From: Aulosira sp. FACHB-615
Lineage (GTDB): Bacteria; Cyanobacteriota; Cyanobacteriia; Cyanobacteriales; Nostocaceae
Assembly: GCF_014698045.1 (NCBI RefSeq)
Contig: NZ_JACJSE010000033.1
Coordinates: 1 to 64,000 of the forward strand
Reading direction: 5' to 3'
DNA length: 64,000 nt
Positions 6,879 to 16,104 of the stretch are shown here, piece after piece. The translations under genes and the position numbers were made by a program. The notes under the pieces were generated by a model. That model was not told the DNA's origin and did not search any database. It saw only the letters and a list, made by a program, of their open reading frames with translations. Every line of letters starts with the position of its first letter. Position 1 is the stretch's first letter.

Positions 6879-8177
6879 TTAAACTTTACAAGTCTCCATA
6901 CAAGAAAAGACAGATAAGCGCATCCTGGTAGCTTCGGAGCTTGCAACAGGAAGCCAATCCCATACCAAAGGAAGGTGTCCTTTAAGTGCATAGGTGTCAA
7001 AAGTTATATTTAAAGAGTTGATCCAGTTTTTATTAACTCTCCATCCAATGAGTTCGCAGAATCTCTCCCAAGCTACGGGATCATAAATGTCTAGCTTATC
7101 AGTAACTTCTAAGTAAATGTTTTTCTGAACGCTAAATCCAAAGTGTCCATTGCTATATTTAACCCATAAATTGTTAATTGTACGAAGATCGGTACAAGGA
7201 AATTCTAAAAGTTCGTCTGAATCTAATAATCCACCAAGCTCTCTTTTTCCTACAGCCTGTAACATCACTAAATTAGTTTCATTGTCCGCTTCTTTCCATT
7301 TTTTTGCTGCTAATAAGTCGCGCAGTTTGGTGTAGTTTATGGCTCTTTCTGATCTCAAGTCATCCGATGAATTTGCTTCTGGGAAAGCACATACTATGCG
7401 AAAACCAAAAATTCTGTTGCGGACGTTGGGATCAAATTTAGTGCGATAAGCAGAACGGCAATTTTCAGGCGTAGTAGTCCAAGAACCACCACGCTGTAAT
7501 CGAGATTCATTATTATCATCTATCCACCAGCTTCCATTTTTAGGCGCTCCATCATAGTTACTATGCCAAGTGTCTAGACACCATTCCCAAACATTCCCGT
7601 GCATATCGTACAATCCAAAAGCGTTGGCTACTCCAAAACTGCCTACATCTGTTGTTTGTCCTCGATATATTCCTTTGACTCCAGCACCGTAAGTATACTC
7701 CGCATTATAATTAGCCAGTTCTGGTGTGATTGTTTCACCAAAATGAAATGGAGTTGTCTTACCAGCACGACACGCATATTCCCATTCTGCTTCACTGGGC
7801 AAACGGTAATTTCTTTTTGTATGAGCAGCTAGGCGATCGCAAAATTCCACTGCATCATACCAGGACACCTGCTCAACAGGTCGCTTATCCCCCCTGAAAT
7901 ATGATGGATCAACATCTAGTTCTTTGTTTATCTGTGGTAATCCTGCGACTGCTCTCCACTGCTCTTGAGTGACTTGATACTTGCCTATGCAAAATTGCTG
8001 AATGTTTACTAGATGCTGAGGGCTTTCTGAATCACTGCGCTCTAATTCATTCTCTGGGGAACCCATCATAAAACTGCCCCCAGGTATCAGAACCATTTCT
8101 AACCCAATTTTATTACCCAATTTCTCTAGGTAGTATTGTGCTGTTTTTTGTATTCGGTTTATAACTATTTTTGGCAT
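6879..8177 (-). CDS. FGE-domain protein fused to GUN4, VMAP cassette 1
   Basis: 432 aa. Residues 25-270 form a formylglycine-generating-enzyme-type domain: IPGGSFMMGS, VSWYDAVEFCDRL, YRLPSEAEWEYACRAG, FGLYDMHGNVWEWC, RGGSW and GFRIV. In RGGSWTTTPENCRSAYR only the second of the two FGE copper-binding cysteines is present, so classical FGE chemistry is doubtful and a binding role is likelier. Residues 282-425 match GUN4, the tetrapyrrole-binding regulator domain (LLAAKKWKEADNET, FPCTDLRTINNLWVKYS, FGFSVQK, GWRVNKNW). It ends the VMAP operon, 144 bases after the SAV_2336-FGE gene, and is convergent with the winged-helix gene. Its twin is 21063-22355. GUN4 suggests a tetrapyrrole- or light-stress-linked sensor, which is inference. 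Confidence 0.88.
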   Translation of the reverse strand: MPKIVINRIQKTAQYYLEKLGNKIGLEMVLIPGGSFMMGSPENELERSDSESPQHLVNIQQFCIGKYQVTQEQWRAVAGLPQINKELDVDPSYFRGDKRPVEQVSWYDAVEFCDRLAAHTKRNYRLPSEAEWEYACRAGKTTPFHFGETITPELANYNAEYTYGAGVKGIYRGQTTDVGSFGVANAFGLYDMHGNVWEWCLDTWHSNYDGAPKNGSWWIDDNNESRLQRGGSWTTTPENCRSAYRTKFDPNVRNRIFGFRIVCAFPEANSSDDLRSERAINYTKLRDLLAAKKWKEADNETNLVMLQAVGKRELGGLLDSDELLEFPCTDLRTINNLWVKYSNGHFGFSVQKNIYLEVTDKLDIYDPVAWERFCELIGWRVNKNWINSLNITFDTYALKGHLPLVWDWLPVASSEATRMRLSVFSCMETCKV

Positions 8178-8321
8178 TTATTACTACTAGTTTTACTATC
8201 TCACCTAATTTTACGGTTGCAGAAATCAATGGCTTATTTTTGAAAAAAATTTTAAACGCTCCGCTAACAAAGGGAAAAAGAACAAGTGCAAAGGGTCAAG
8301 ATTTTAAAGTGTAGAGAGCTA

Positions 8322-11297
8322 CTAAGGAATCCTCCCAGCAGCATAAATCACACGAAAAGCATTATCGCCGTTGTGGAGGTCTCGGACATCGTTGTAGCGA
8401 TATGCAGAACGGCAGTAGTTAGGATAGTAGATCCAGGCCCCACCTCGCAGCACAGCTCTTCCTTGTTTTTGATAAAGGTTATTATTATCATCAAACCATG
8501 CGCTACCATCTGTTGGCGCTCCTTTATAGTTACTATGCCAGTCGTCTAGACACCATTCCCAGACATTTCCGTGCATATCGTACAGTCCAAAAGCGTTTGC
8601 CAATCCAAAACTGCCTACAACTGTAGTTTCTTCTCGATATGTTCCTCTTACCCCAGCACCGTAAGTATAGTTAGCATTATAATTAGCCAGTTCTGATGTA
8701 ATTGTTTCACCAAAATGGAATGGGGTAGTTGTTCCGGCTCTACACGCATACTCCCATTCTGCTTCACTTGGTAGTCGATACTGTCTCTTTGTATAAGCAC
8801 TCAGGCGATCGCAAAACTCCACCGCATCGTACCAAGAAACCTTCTCTACAGGTCGATTTGCCCCTTTAAACCTGGATGGATCAGGGTCAAGTTTTTGGTT
8901 AACTGTTGGGAATTCTGCTACTGCTTTCCACTGTGCTTGCGTTATGGGGTATTTGCCTATGAAGAAAGGCTGAACAATCACTTGGTGTTGAGCGCGTTCA
9001 CTATCACTGCTATCTTTCTCACTTTTGGGAGCGCCCATCATAAATTCACCACCAGGAATCTGTACCATTTTTAGCTGAACATCATTCCCTAGTTCTTCGA
9101 TAAAATACTGAGATTGCTGACGACTACGCTTGATTGCCAATTCTGTTTTTTGTCCGAATCCTAAAAAACCACCTGATTTTTTTTCTTCAATGGTCGCTAC
9201 TTCAAATGCAAAAGGCAGTAAATTGATAAGTGGCTCATCTTTGAGAGTAACAATTGCAACTTCAAATGAAAATAACTGGAATTGAGGATCAACCGATACT
9301 TCCTCAAATCTGCCTCGAAAATCTATTCGTCCTTCATTGGGATAATTCAACCATCCTTCAAATAACTTACCTGTTTGATGCTCTTCCCAAAAATAACTAT
9401 TTTCACTATCTACTTTGAAAGTGACACTAGCAGCAGTTTGATTATCGTCAAAACTCCAAGAAAGTGTTTGCCCTTCAAATTTGGAATTTTGAATTGCCGC
9501 TAAACCAAAGCGAGAACGGAACTGCACTTCACCTTTTGAGGAAATTAATAAATGTTCTAGTCCTTCATGCCAAGTGCCAGCTTCTCCACCCCATTTGACT
9601 GCACAAATATATTCTCCGGCATATTCTTGCAAAAATTGATTTAACTCAATTTTTTCAGCCTCAAGTGCATATTTTCCTCCTAATTGTCGAAGAACTTGAG
9701 CTTTAAGTTTTGCAAAGGGACGTAGTTTAGATGCTAAAGCACCATCATTGTGTGTAAGTAGTTGTGCATCAAATTCTTTTATTGATATTCCTAATCGTTT
9801 AGCCACAAATTCAGATACTTTAGTAATAACTAAATCAATAGCTGAAATTTGTTTATTCGGCGGAACAAAATCTCTTAATAACTCTCTTACACCATCAACA
9901 AACTCATAGGTAAGATACTCAGTATCATCTTGGTGCAAAACTGGCAACCGTTTTAGCAGCCCGCTCATAAAAACTTCTGCCACATGAATTTCTCTCGCAT
10001 CTGGCAGTAAAGTTTCCCGAATTAGGTTGACTACTGATACACTCACAGGTACTGTTGCCATTAATCCTGCTAAACGTCTAGCTTGTAGAGAAGCATTAGC
10101 ACGAAATAAGTTAACTAAATCTGAAGCTTCTAGCTTTTGTGTGGCTTGTGAGTAACTTTCATTCGAGGTTGTTTTTTCTTGATGAGAAACAGAATAAAAT
10201 TTAAATCCTGCTGTTGAAATATTCCCTTGACCTGCTATGACCTTTGACCATCTGAGTAAAGGTTCTGATTCTAGGGTAATAATAGGAATAGAAGTTAAAG
10301 ATTTTATAGTTTTTGATTTATCTTTATTATTGTCACTTGACAATTCATCAATATCATCTTCATCCCATAATTGGGCAATTAACTGGGAATTATAGATTCC
10401 AGGTGCAAAAGTAGAAAGTAGAACTGGAATTTCATCAACTAAAGCGGTTCTATCCCACAATTTTTCTGGAAGTAGCTGAAGAATAGTAATTAAAGCACGC
10501 TGCCCCCATAACTCTAAAACCGGATGAATTAGTTGTTGTCGCCAAATTGGAGAAATACAATCACTTACCAATAGAATTAAACGTCTGCCTTTGGGGTCAA
10601 TTAATACATCTGGTTTATGCGAAGTAGATTCATCAAATCCTGTACTATTTTCCGAAAGTAATTGGATTTCAGTTTCTGAGTTTTTTAATTTCCAAGTACG
10701 TACATCCCGAAAAGCACCATGATGCTTGAGAAGTAGTTGAAATTCCCTAATAGTTTGTTCCCAAATTTCAGTGATACTGGTTTCTTCAACTACTAAAGCT
10801 AACTCTAACCATCTTTCTGGAGTGCTTTTGAGAACGGGTATCCCAATTTGATCTTCTGCAAAGCGTTGAACTGTGGCTTCCTCATCCAATATCTTTTCTG
10901 TAGGAGATGGTACTTTCCGCATCAGAGGACGAAGCGCACGTCCTAAAGCTAGGGAATTTCTTAATGCTTTTGCTGCGGGTATTTTGATAGGAATCGCTTC
11001 TGAGTTTTCTGTGGGGCTTGGCTTTTGTGTTGGGGGAGAAGGAAGAACCACTGAAGAAGAAGGTTCGTTAACTGAAGTAACTGGAAGTTCAGTAGCTTGT
11101 GATTTTGAAGTTGTTACAGGTGTATTTGAGGAGTCTGGTTTTGATGGTTGTAATGATGTTGCTGACTTTACTGGTTGCTGGTGTGGCTGTTGTTGCGATG
11201 ATTCTATGTGAACCGCCAACCAGAAAATATCTGCTAGTTCTGTAGCAGTAAATTTAAACCCCGCTTCTTGCAGAATAGCGATCACTCGCTCTATCAT
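8322..11297 (-). CDS. SAV_2336/vWA-like protein with C-terminal FGE domain, VMAP cassette 1
   Basis: 991 aa. The N-terminal ~30 residues (ILQEAGFKFTATELADIFWL) are a small helical effector-associated-type domain shared with 22505-25165. A proline/serine-rich linker follows, then the SAV_2336-type vWA-like domain (about 130-340: RALRPLMRKVPS, LALVVEETS, AFRDVRTWKL, ILLVSDCISPIWRQ, LPEKLWDRTAL). The MIDAS-like motif is degenerate (EETSI rather than DxSxS). A region of about 110 residues (575-690, GEYICAVKWGG...) is extra relative to the second copy. An FGE domain occupies about 730-985 (QIPGGEFMMG to AFRVIYA), lacking the first active-site cysteine. Such proteins pair with MoxR ATPases in VMAP conflict systems. 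The start overlaps the MoxR stop by 4 bases (ATGA), indicating translational coupling. Confidence 0.85.
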   Translation of the reverse strand: MIERVIAILQEAGFKFTATELADIFWLAVHIESSQQQPHQQPVKSATSLQPSKPDSSNTPVTTSKSQATELPVTSVNEPSSSVVLPSPPTQKPSPTENSEAIPIKIPAAKALRNSLALGRALRPLMRKVPSPTEKILDEEATVQRFAEDQIGIPVLKSTPERWLELALVVEETSITEIWEQTIREFQLLLKHHGAFRDVRTWKLKNSETEIQLLSENSTGFDESTSHKPDVLIDPKGRRLILLVSDCISPIWRQQLIHPVLELWGQRALITILQLLPEKLWDRTALVDEIPVLLSTFAPGIYNSQLIAQLWDEDDIDELSSDNNKDKSKTIKSLTSIPIITLESEPLLRWSKVIAGQGNISTAGFKFYSVSHQEKTTSNESYSQATQKLEASDLVNLFRANASLQARRLAGLMATVPVSVSVVNLIRETLLPDAREIHVAEVFMSGLLKRLPVLHQDDTEYLTYEFVDGVRELLRDFVPPNKQISAIDLVITKVSEFVAKRLGISIKEFDAQLLTHNDGALASKLRPFAKLKAQVLRQLGGKYALEAEKIELNQFLQEYAGEYICAVKWGGEAGTWHEGLEHLLISSKGEVQFRSRFGLAAIQNSKFEGQTLSWSFDDNQTAASVTFKVDSENSYFWEEHQTGKLFEGWLNYPNEGRIDFRGRFEEVSVDPQFQLFSFEVAIVTLKDEPLINLLPFAFEVATIEEKKSGGFLGFGQKTELAIKRSRQQSQYFIEELGNDVQLKMVQIPGGEFMMGAPKSEKDSSDSERAQHQVIVQPFFIGKYPITQAQWKAVAEFPTVNQKLDPDPSRFKGANRPVEKVSWYDAVEFCDRLSAYTKRQYRLPSEAEWEYACRAGTTTPFHFGETITSELANYNANYTYGAGVRGTYREETTVVGSFGLANAFGLYDMHGNVWEWCLDDWHSNYKGAPTDGSAWFDDNNNLYQKQGRAVLRGGAWIYYPNYCRSAYRYNDVRDLHNGDNAFRVIYAAGRIP

Positions 11298-12310
11298 AGT
11301 CCATCTCTACTATTTAAGTAGCGCAGCAAGTGTTCTATTAATTTTGCTTTTGAGCCTTTATCTTTGACTTTATCTTCATTATCAGGTTCAAGCATAGGCG
11401 AGTCAGGTTTATTAGCTGTATTGGTCAACATATAAATAGCATTGAGTAATTGGTCTGTAGCTAAATCACCTTGATCTCGCCGTTTGAGAAACTGCTCAAT
11501 AATTATCTCTGCTTGCTCAATAATATCATTACCTAAATGAGCTTTGACAATGTTGTCTAATTCTTCACGACTTGGTTGTGGTAAATCTAATCTTAAACAA
11601 CGTCGTAAAAAAGCAGGTGGAAATTCTCGTTCACCATTACTTGTTAAGATCACAAAGGGAAATTCTGTACACTTGACTTTACCTTTATCAATAATTGCAG
11701 TTTGATTGTCATAAGTTTTTACATTAATTTCATTCAATTTATTTTCGCTATCTTGATTGTCTAAATTAGCTATTCTTGCTAATTCAGGAATATCAAATTC
11801 TCCTTCTTCAAAAATATTTAACAAATCATTAGGTAAATCAATATCGCTTTTATCCATTTCATCAATTAATAACACCCTGGGCTTCTTCAAGCCTGAAGGA
11901 AATAATGCTGTCCCCAACGGGCCTAATTGAATATATTTACCAATTTCTGCTAAGTTATCTTGATTGTTTGCTTTAGCATCTTGTAAACGTCCAATAGCAT
12001 CATAGCTATACAGTCCTTGTTGTAAAGTCGAGCGAGTAGTAATATTCCACCGCAATACTTCACCTAATTTTAATTCCTTAGCTACTGCATAAGCTAAAGA
12101 AGTTTTACCTGTCCCTGGTTTTCCTGTTACTAACAAAGGACGACGTAGATAAAGTGCTGCATTGACTAATTCTATTTCTTCTTTTCTAGAGCGATAAGTA
12201 GAACCTCGTTCTTGTTTTTTAAATGTTCGCCAACTAGGGGGTTCAGGAAGGGTTTCGATGCCATCATGAGGGTTTTCAGGGTTGCCTTGAAATATTTTCC
12301 AGGAGGTCAT
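11294..12310 (-). CDS. MoxR-family AAA+ ATPase, VMAP cassette 1
   Basis: About 338 aa. Walker A is VTGKPGTGKT, Walker B LLIDEMDKSD, sensor-type segment VILTSNGEREFPPAF, followed by the arginine-rich FLRRCLRLDLP. The start at 12310 (MTSWKIFQGN) is preferred over the longer open frame to 12403. It matches the start of the paralogue at 26274 (MSDWKIFYGN) and makes an ATGA overlap with the upstream VMAP-C gene. MoxR ATPases act as chaperone-like remodellers with vWA partners, and here the partner is encoded immediately downstream. In VMAP systems the ATPase is thought to set an NTP-dependent threshold for effector release; that role here is inference from family and context. Confidence 0.92.
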   Translation of the reverse strand: MTSWKIFQGNPENPHDGIETLPEPPSWRTFKKQERGSTYRSRKEEIELVNAALYLRRPLLVTGKPGTGKTSLAYAVAKELKLGEVLRWNITTRSTLQQGLYSYDAIGRLQDAKANNQDNLAEIGKYIQLGPLGTALFPSGLKKPRVLLIDEMDKSDIDLPNDLLNIFEEGEFDIPELARIANLDNQDSENKLNEINVKTYDNQTAIIDKGKVKCTEFPFVILTSNGEREFPPAFLRRCLRLDLPQPSREELDNIVKAHLGNDIIEQAEIIIEQFLKRRDQGDLATDQLLNAIYMLTNTANKPDSPMLEPDNEDKVKDKGSKAKLIEHLLRYLNSRDGL

Positions 12311-13818
12311 GGTGTTGTATACTCTTTTTTGGAAGGTGGTACTATATAAGGGTTTTCCCATAGCAACGAGAGATGATGCCCAATACGTTGCTCGTAATCG
12401 CAAGAAAAATCAGATGACCGTCTCTGCCTAACTCGCTCTGGTATTTCAGTTATCAAACATTTTAGTAGTTCTTTTATTTCATTTTCAAAATTTGGAACAT
12501 TTAGTTCCTGCCTGAACCATAATGCAAGGGGAAGTGCAGTTGTATTAATTGCTTTAAAATAGTCCTCTGTTGGTACTGCTTTAATTAGTGTTAAGGCAAC
12601 TACATCATCTTGATTTATTTTTGAAAAAAGTTCTGCACTAGAAGAAAACTCTCCAGAGATAAAGCACTGAAAGCAGTTATCCTGAGTTAAACTAATTAAA
12701 GTATTCCATTTTTGTACCCAAACATTTCTGAAGCGATATTTATTTAAACGATTACTAGAACGAAGAATGACTTTATATAAACTACCCATAGAAACCGGAA
12801 AATCTTCATTCTGAATTTTCCAAGTATCAATTGCTTCATTTAATAGCCCATAAGGTAAGAAAATTTCAATTGTTGGTTGGGCAGAGTTATCATTGAGATA
12901 GGGAATAACTTGTTCAATATAATCATCTATTAAGATAGATATTTCTGTAAGCGAAAATATTTCTTTCTCTTGATTTTGAAGTTCTAATCGCTTATAGCCC
13001 TTTGCTGTTTGGTAATTAAATTCATCATTTCTCCCATCATGAATAAACCAAGCTGAAACGAAATAATATTGGTTTTGATGTTGTTGACTAGGACTTAATA
13101 AGATAAGTAAGTGAGTGGGTACAGTATTTAGTTCATTTCTGACAGTATTGGGATTTACTATGGAATTTGACAAGGTTGAACAGTTATTCGTGTTACGCTG
13201 CAACCAAATTTTTAGCTGTTCTAAAATAGGGTTAGAATTTTTTTCTTGCTCTAACAAAAGTTTTGATAAACAAGATACAAAATTTACTATATACTCTATC
13301 TCGTTATTTTGAGATTTCTTTTTAAGGCTACTCAAAATTTCTGTGATAGTACTTGGTATTGTATCCTCCCAATCTTCATACCATACCAATTCAGAATAGG
13401 ATTTTAAATAAAGTTGTTTTATTTGTCTAAAAAACTTTTCATCTAAATTAATCAATTTAATTAGTAAAATATATAAAGAACAAATATTTAATTTCTGCAC
13501 TAATTCTATTAAGCTATCATCATCTTTGCTCGTTAATTTTTCATTAATTATTTGAATTAATATCTCTGGTAGATTCTGCAATGCTGAATTTCCAGGGACT
13601 TCTTTCAATGCTCCTTCAATTAAATCTGAGATCCATCCTTCTTGCTCAAGCCTTATTATTAAATCGAAAATGACTTGACTATAATCACTATTATCTGGAA
13701 CATCAGATTCTTCTATATCGAGGTGAATCCGAAGCATTCTCACCAATTTATCCCGGTTAGGAAAAGCAGATTTAAGTGCTGTCCTTATTTTTTCTATTGC
13801 TTTCCCAGGCAAAACCAT
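12307..13818 (-). CDS. EAD1-VMAP-C core protein, VMAP cassette 1
   Basis: 503 aa. Residues 5-90 are an effector-associated domain 1 (EAD1: LKSAFPNRDKLVRMLRIHLD ... LIEGALKEVPGNSALQNL), a death-like adaptor domain that pairs with matching EAD1 on effectors. The middle (90-230) is helical and poorly conserved. The C-terminal region (about 230-495) fits VMAP-C: HLLILLSPSQ, IEIFLPYGLLNEA, PVSMGSLYKVILRS, LPLALWFR and GHHLSLLWENP. It is the hub of the VMAP system. The gene upstream carries its own EAD1 fused to a trypsin-like protease. Downstream it overlaps the MoxR gene by ATGA. The paralogue at 26291-27925 has the same layout with strongly diverged sequence. Confidence 0.85.
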   Translation of the reverse strand: MVLPGKAIEKIRTALKSAFPNRDKLVRMLRIHLDIEESDVPDNSDYSQVIFDLIIRLEQEGWISDLIEGALKEVPGNSALQNLPEILIQIINEKLTSKDDDSLIELVQKLNICSLYILLIKLINLDEKFFRQIKQLYLKSYSELVWYEDWEDTIPSTITEILSSLKKKSQNNEIEYIVNFVSCLSKLLLEQEKNSNPILEQLKIWLQRNTNNCSTLSNSIVNPNTVRNELNTVPTHLLILLSPSQQHQNQYYFVSAWFIHDGRNDEFNYQTAKGYKRLELQNQEKEIFSLTEISILIDDYIEQVIPYLNDNSAQPTIEIFLPYGLLNEAIDTWKIQNEDFPVSMGSLYKVILRSSNRLNKYRFRNVWVQKWNTLISLTQDNCFQCFISGEFSSSAELFSKINQDDVVALTLIKAVPTEDYFKAINTTALPLALWFRQELNVPNFENEIKELLKCLITEIPERVRQRRSSDFSCDYEQRIGHHLSLLWENPYIVPPSKKEYTTP

Positions 13819-13868
13819 TAATGACTACTCCAAAATTACCAAAAAATAAATTTGATTATGAAATATTT

Positions 13869-14966
13869 TCACCATATTTCCTCACCACTTAATAAACCCT
13901 GTAATAAATCTTGCCTATCTAAACGGGAGCAGATAGCACTAAAAGGAGTTCCCGCATTATATTTGGCGCTTTCGTATGCCGGATCTCCACTATGATGTAG
14001 TGCAACTAATTGCCAGTTAATATCAAAACAAGGAGAACCAGAAGAACCAGGTTCAGTATTAGTTCTGTATTTAACCATTGTGCCATTTTCATTAACACCA
14101 ATAATGGCTTCTGTATCAAATCCCAGCTTTAATGGCTCACCTTGTGGGTGTTGCAGTATAAACAGTGGGGTATCAGGCACAAATTCATATACCTCATCAG
14201 TGAACTTAATCCATCCTCTTTCTGGGGAACTTGGCTCTGGTTTTGTGCCAATAGCTTCTTTTCCTGGAACTCCATCGACTCGAAGTAAGGCATAGTCCAA
14301 TTCATCGGGTGTCGGTAATCGGGTTTCTTCATCTGGAAGATAAGGACTTTGATCAATCAACCAATCATTTTGTACTAAACAATATTTTGTCCCCTGGTTA
14401 ATAACTTTGCCTTCCACTTGTTTATAATCAAAACGCAAAATTATATTGTTAGGAGTAGCTTTTTCTAATATTATAGGCTCTATAACATGATAATTAGTAA
14501 TAACAACATTGGGTGCAATCAAAAATCCTGTACCAAAAGAACGAGCATTATTTTTTTTAGTAATTTCAATACGACAAACTTGTGACTCAAGTTTACCTAA
14601 ACTTTCTCGCCATGTATTAACATTAAGAAAACTATTCGTTTTTTTGATAATTTTTTCTAGTGACCCTCTTGCTGTGAGTTCTGTTGGCATAGGAGTAGCA
14701 AGTTTTAGCTCCTGTGCAATCACAAACAATTTTTGGTTTCCAGGATTGGACTCACGCGCACCTGCAATTAATTCATCAACCCATCCCTCAGCTTCTGCTG
14801 CTTGAATCAATCTAAAAACAATAGCTTTTAAATCATCCCCCATTGCATAGGCATTCAAATTCTTGTCTAATCTAAATCTGACTACTTCTGCCAGTCTTAC
14901 TTGCTCAGGAAACGCATCAATTAAAGCATCTGTTAATTGTTTAAATTGTAAGCCTTTTAATTTCAT
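13869..14966 (-). CDS. EAD1-trypsin-like serine protease effector, VMAP cassette 1
   Basis: 365 aa. Residues 8-88 are EAD1 (LIDAFPEQVRLAEVVRFRLD ... LIAGARESNPGNQKLFVIAQ), resembling the EAD1 of the neighbouring VMAP-C protein. Residues 128-360 are a trypsin-fold protease: GTGFLIAPNVVITNYHV with His160, DELDYALLRV with Asp224, and PGSSGSP with Ser309, so the triad is intact. There is no signal peptide, so it should act in the cytoplasm. This is the standard protease effector of VMAP systems: EAD1-EAD1 contact would hold it until the switch fires, after which it could cleave host or invader proteins. The effector role is established for the family by comparative genomics, not by this sequence. 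Confidence 0.88.
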   Translation of the reverse strand: MKLKGLQFKQLTDALIDAFPEQVRLAEVVRFRLDKNLNAYAMGDDLKAIVFRLIQAAEAEGWVDELIAGARESNPGNQKLFVIAQELKLATPMPTELTARGSLEKIIKKTNSFLNVNTWRESLGKLESQVCRIEITKKNNARSFGTGFLIAPNVVITNYHVIEPIILEKATPNNIILRFDYKQVEGKVINQGTKYCLVQNDWLIDQSPYLPDEETRLPTPDELDYALLRVDGVPGKEAIGTKPEPSSPERGWIKFTDEVYEFVPDTPLFILQHPQGEPLKLGFDTEAIIGVNENGTMVKYRTNTEPGSSGSPCFDINWQLVALHHSGDPAYESAKYNAGTPFSAICSRLDRQDLLQGLLSGEEIW

Positions 14967-15023
14967 AGTAATTTTTTAAAGATTTATTTAAATAGCTCCT
15001 CAAGCTGAATGTCTTTTATTAAT

Positions 15024-15743
15024 TTAAAGTTCTTCACGGATAATTTCATACCAAAAAGATAAATCTTTGACTTTATGAGAACCCATTTGAGGATGTCGCC
15101 CAATCCCAAACCCATCTCTATACTGCAACCATGAATTACGGTATACTCCTATAGTATTGCCAGTAACTTTATTCAGGATTTGATAAGCTAAATTACCTAA
15201 AATTGATGCCCCACCAATCGCAGTGGTTACAGTGCTAACCTGTGGTGCAGCTACAGCTAGTCCTAAGAGTGTTCCGATTGCACCTTGAATTTCAGGCGAT
15301 TGCAAGTTCTTATAAAGTAAGGTTGCTAAGTCTTCCGAGTCTTGGCGATCGCGGGATACTGTGATGAAGATATCTAAGAAATGAAGAGCCTGTCCATAGA
15401 AGATTAGTAACCCGTTTTCACCTGTAGGCAAACGATCCTGACTTTTAATTCCTGGGAAACGAAAGGTTTGAGGCATATAAATGCTTGCTGCTTCACCTGC
15501 TGTTGCGTTACCGTGAATGACCAGGGCATCTAAGCGCATCTGTGCATCACCAAACCATTTTTTTGTATCCCAAATCATAATATCTTGCAATCTTACAGCC
15601 AAATTCACAGCTTGCGGTTGGCTACTAGATTCTCGACTATTACTCCTATTCTGTTGTTCAAATCTCATTTCACGCTGTATCTGCTCAATAGCTACAGCAT
15701 CGGGAGGAATAACTTCATCAATTAACCATTCCTGTTGAGTCAT
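15024..15743 (-). CDS. VMAP-associated protein with hydrophobic hairpin, cassette 1
   Basis: 239 aa, first gene of the operon. The N-terminal 60 residues are polar. Residues 45-130 look beta-rich (RLQDIMIWDTKKWFGDAQMR, TFRFPGIKS, GLLIFYGQALHFLDIFITVSR). Residues 153-195 form a glycine/alanine-rich hydrophobic stretch (GAIGTLLGLAVAAPQVSTV, then IGGASILGNLAYQIL) that could be a membrane-inserting hairpin. The C-terminus has GVYRNSWLQYRDGFGIGRHP and FWYEIIREEL. I recall similar proteins next to VMAP loci in actinobacteria but cannot name a domain. A membrane-damaging or membrane-sensing role fits the hairpin and the position, where cassette 2 has a membrane effector. Its ATG overlaps the end of a vestigial reading frame (see 15744-15975). 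Confidence 0.6.
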   Translation of the reverse strand: MTQQEWLIDEVIPPDAVAIEQIQREMRFEQQNRSNSRESSSQPQAVNLAVRLQDIMIWDTKKWFGDAQMRLDALVIHGNATAGEAASIYMPQTFRFPGIKSQDRLPTGENGLLIFYGQALHFLDIFITVSRDRQDSEDLATLLYKNLQSPEIQGAIGTLLGLAVAAPQVSTVTTAIGGASILGNLAYQILNKVTGNTIGVYRNSWLQYRDGFGIGRHPQMGSHKVKDLSFWYEIIREEL

Positions 15744-15975
15744 CTATTGCTCCGCATAACTGCTAGTCCAAAAGCGCATACAAAACTACAAATGTACAAA
15801 CACAGAATGATACTAGCAGCCTCAAGCATGTTAACGATAGTAGTTAAACTTAAGCAGAATCGAAACCTTTGCTAAAAACTTGCTGTGTCCGTGATGTAGT
15901 TTAGATTTCAGCGTTAGCTAATTTTAACGGAGATTTATGAAATGGGAAAATTTTATGTTTACATTTATACACACT
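15744..15975 (-). promoter_or_regulatory. Shared ~220 bp operon leader, copy 1, with vestigial regulator start
   Basis: 15757-15975 matches 29676-29893 almost base for base. Both lie directly upstream of a minus-strand VMAP operon, so this is probably the operon promoter and operator. In copy 2 the repeat ends at the ATG of a ribbon-helix-helix gene. In copy 1 the same ATG (15757) begins a frame of only five codons (ATGCGGAGCAATAGATGA) whose stop overlaps the start of the 239 aa gene, so the regulator gene has been deleted. No promoter hexamers are claimed. Confidence 0.7.
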
Positions 15976-16104
15976 GCAAGAGCCAACAATTTTGCAAAGG
16001 AAAACCCTAAAGCAACCTGGAGAAACAATCGCTTTTCTTTGACAGTAGCCGTTTTTGATCAGTAGCAGATGATGAGTGCGATCGCCTGTAGCAGTATGAA
16101 TGAG

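Noticed and set aside
6879..8177. FGE domains as sulfatase-activating enzymes
   Set aside because: One of the two catalytic cysteines is absent in all four copies and no sulfatase gene is in the window.
15757..15830. Hydrophobic 24-residue extension upstream of the small regulator (MLEAAS...GLAV) as a conserved leader peptide
   Set aside because: It is open in both leader copies but its DNA conservation does not exceed the surrounding non-coding repeat, so coding constraint is not shown.
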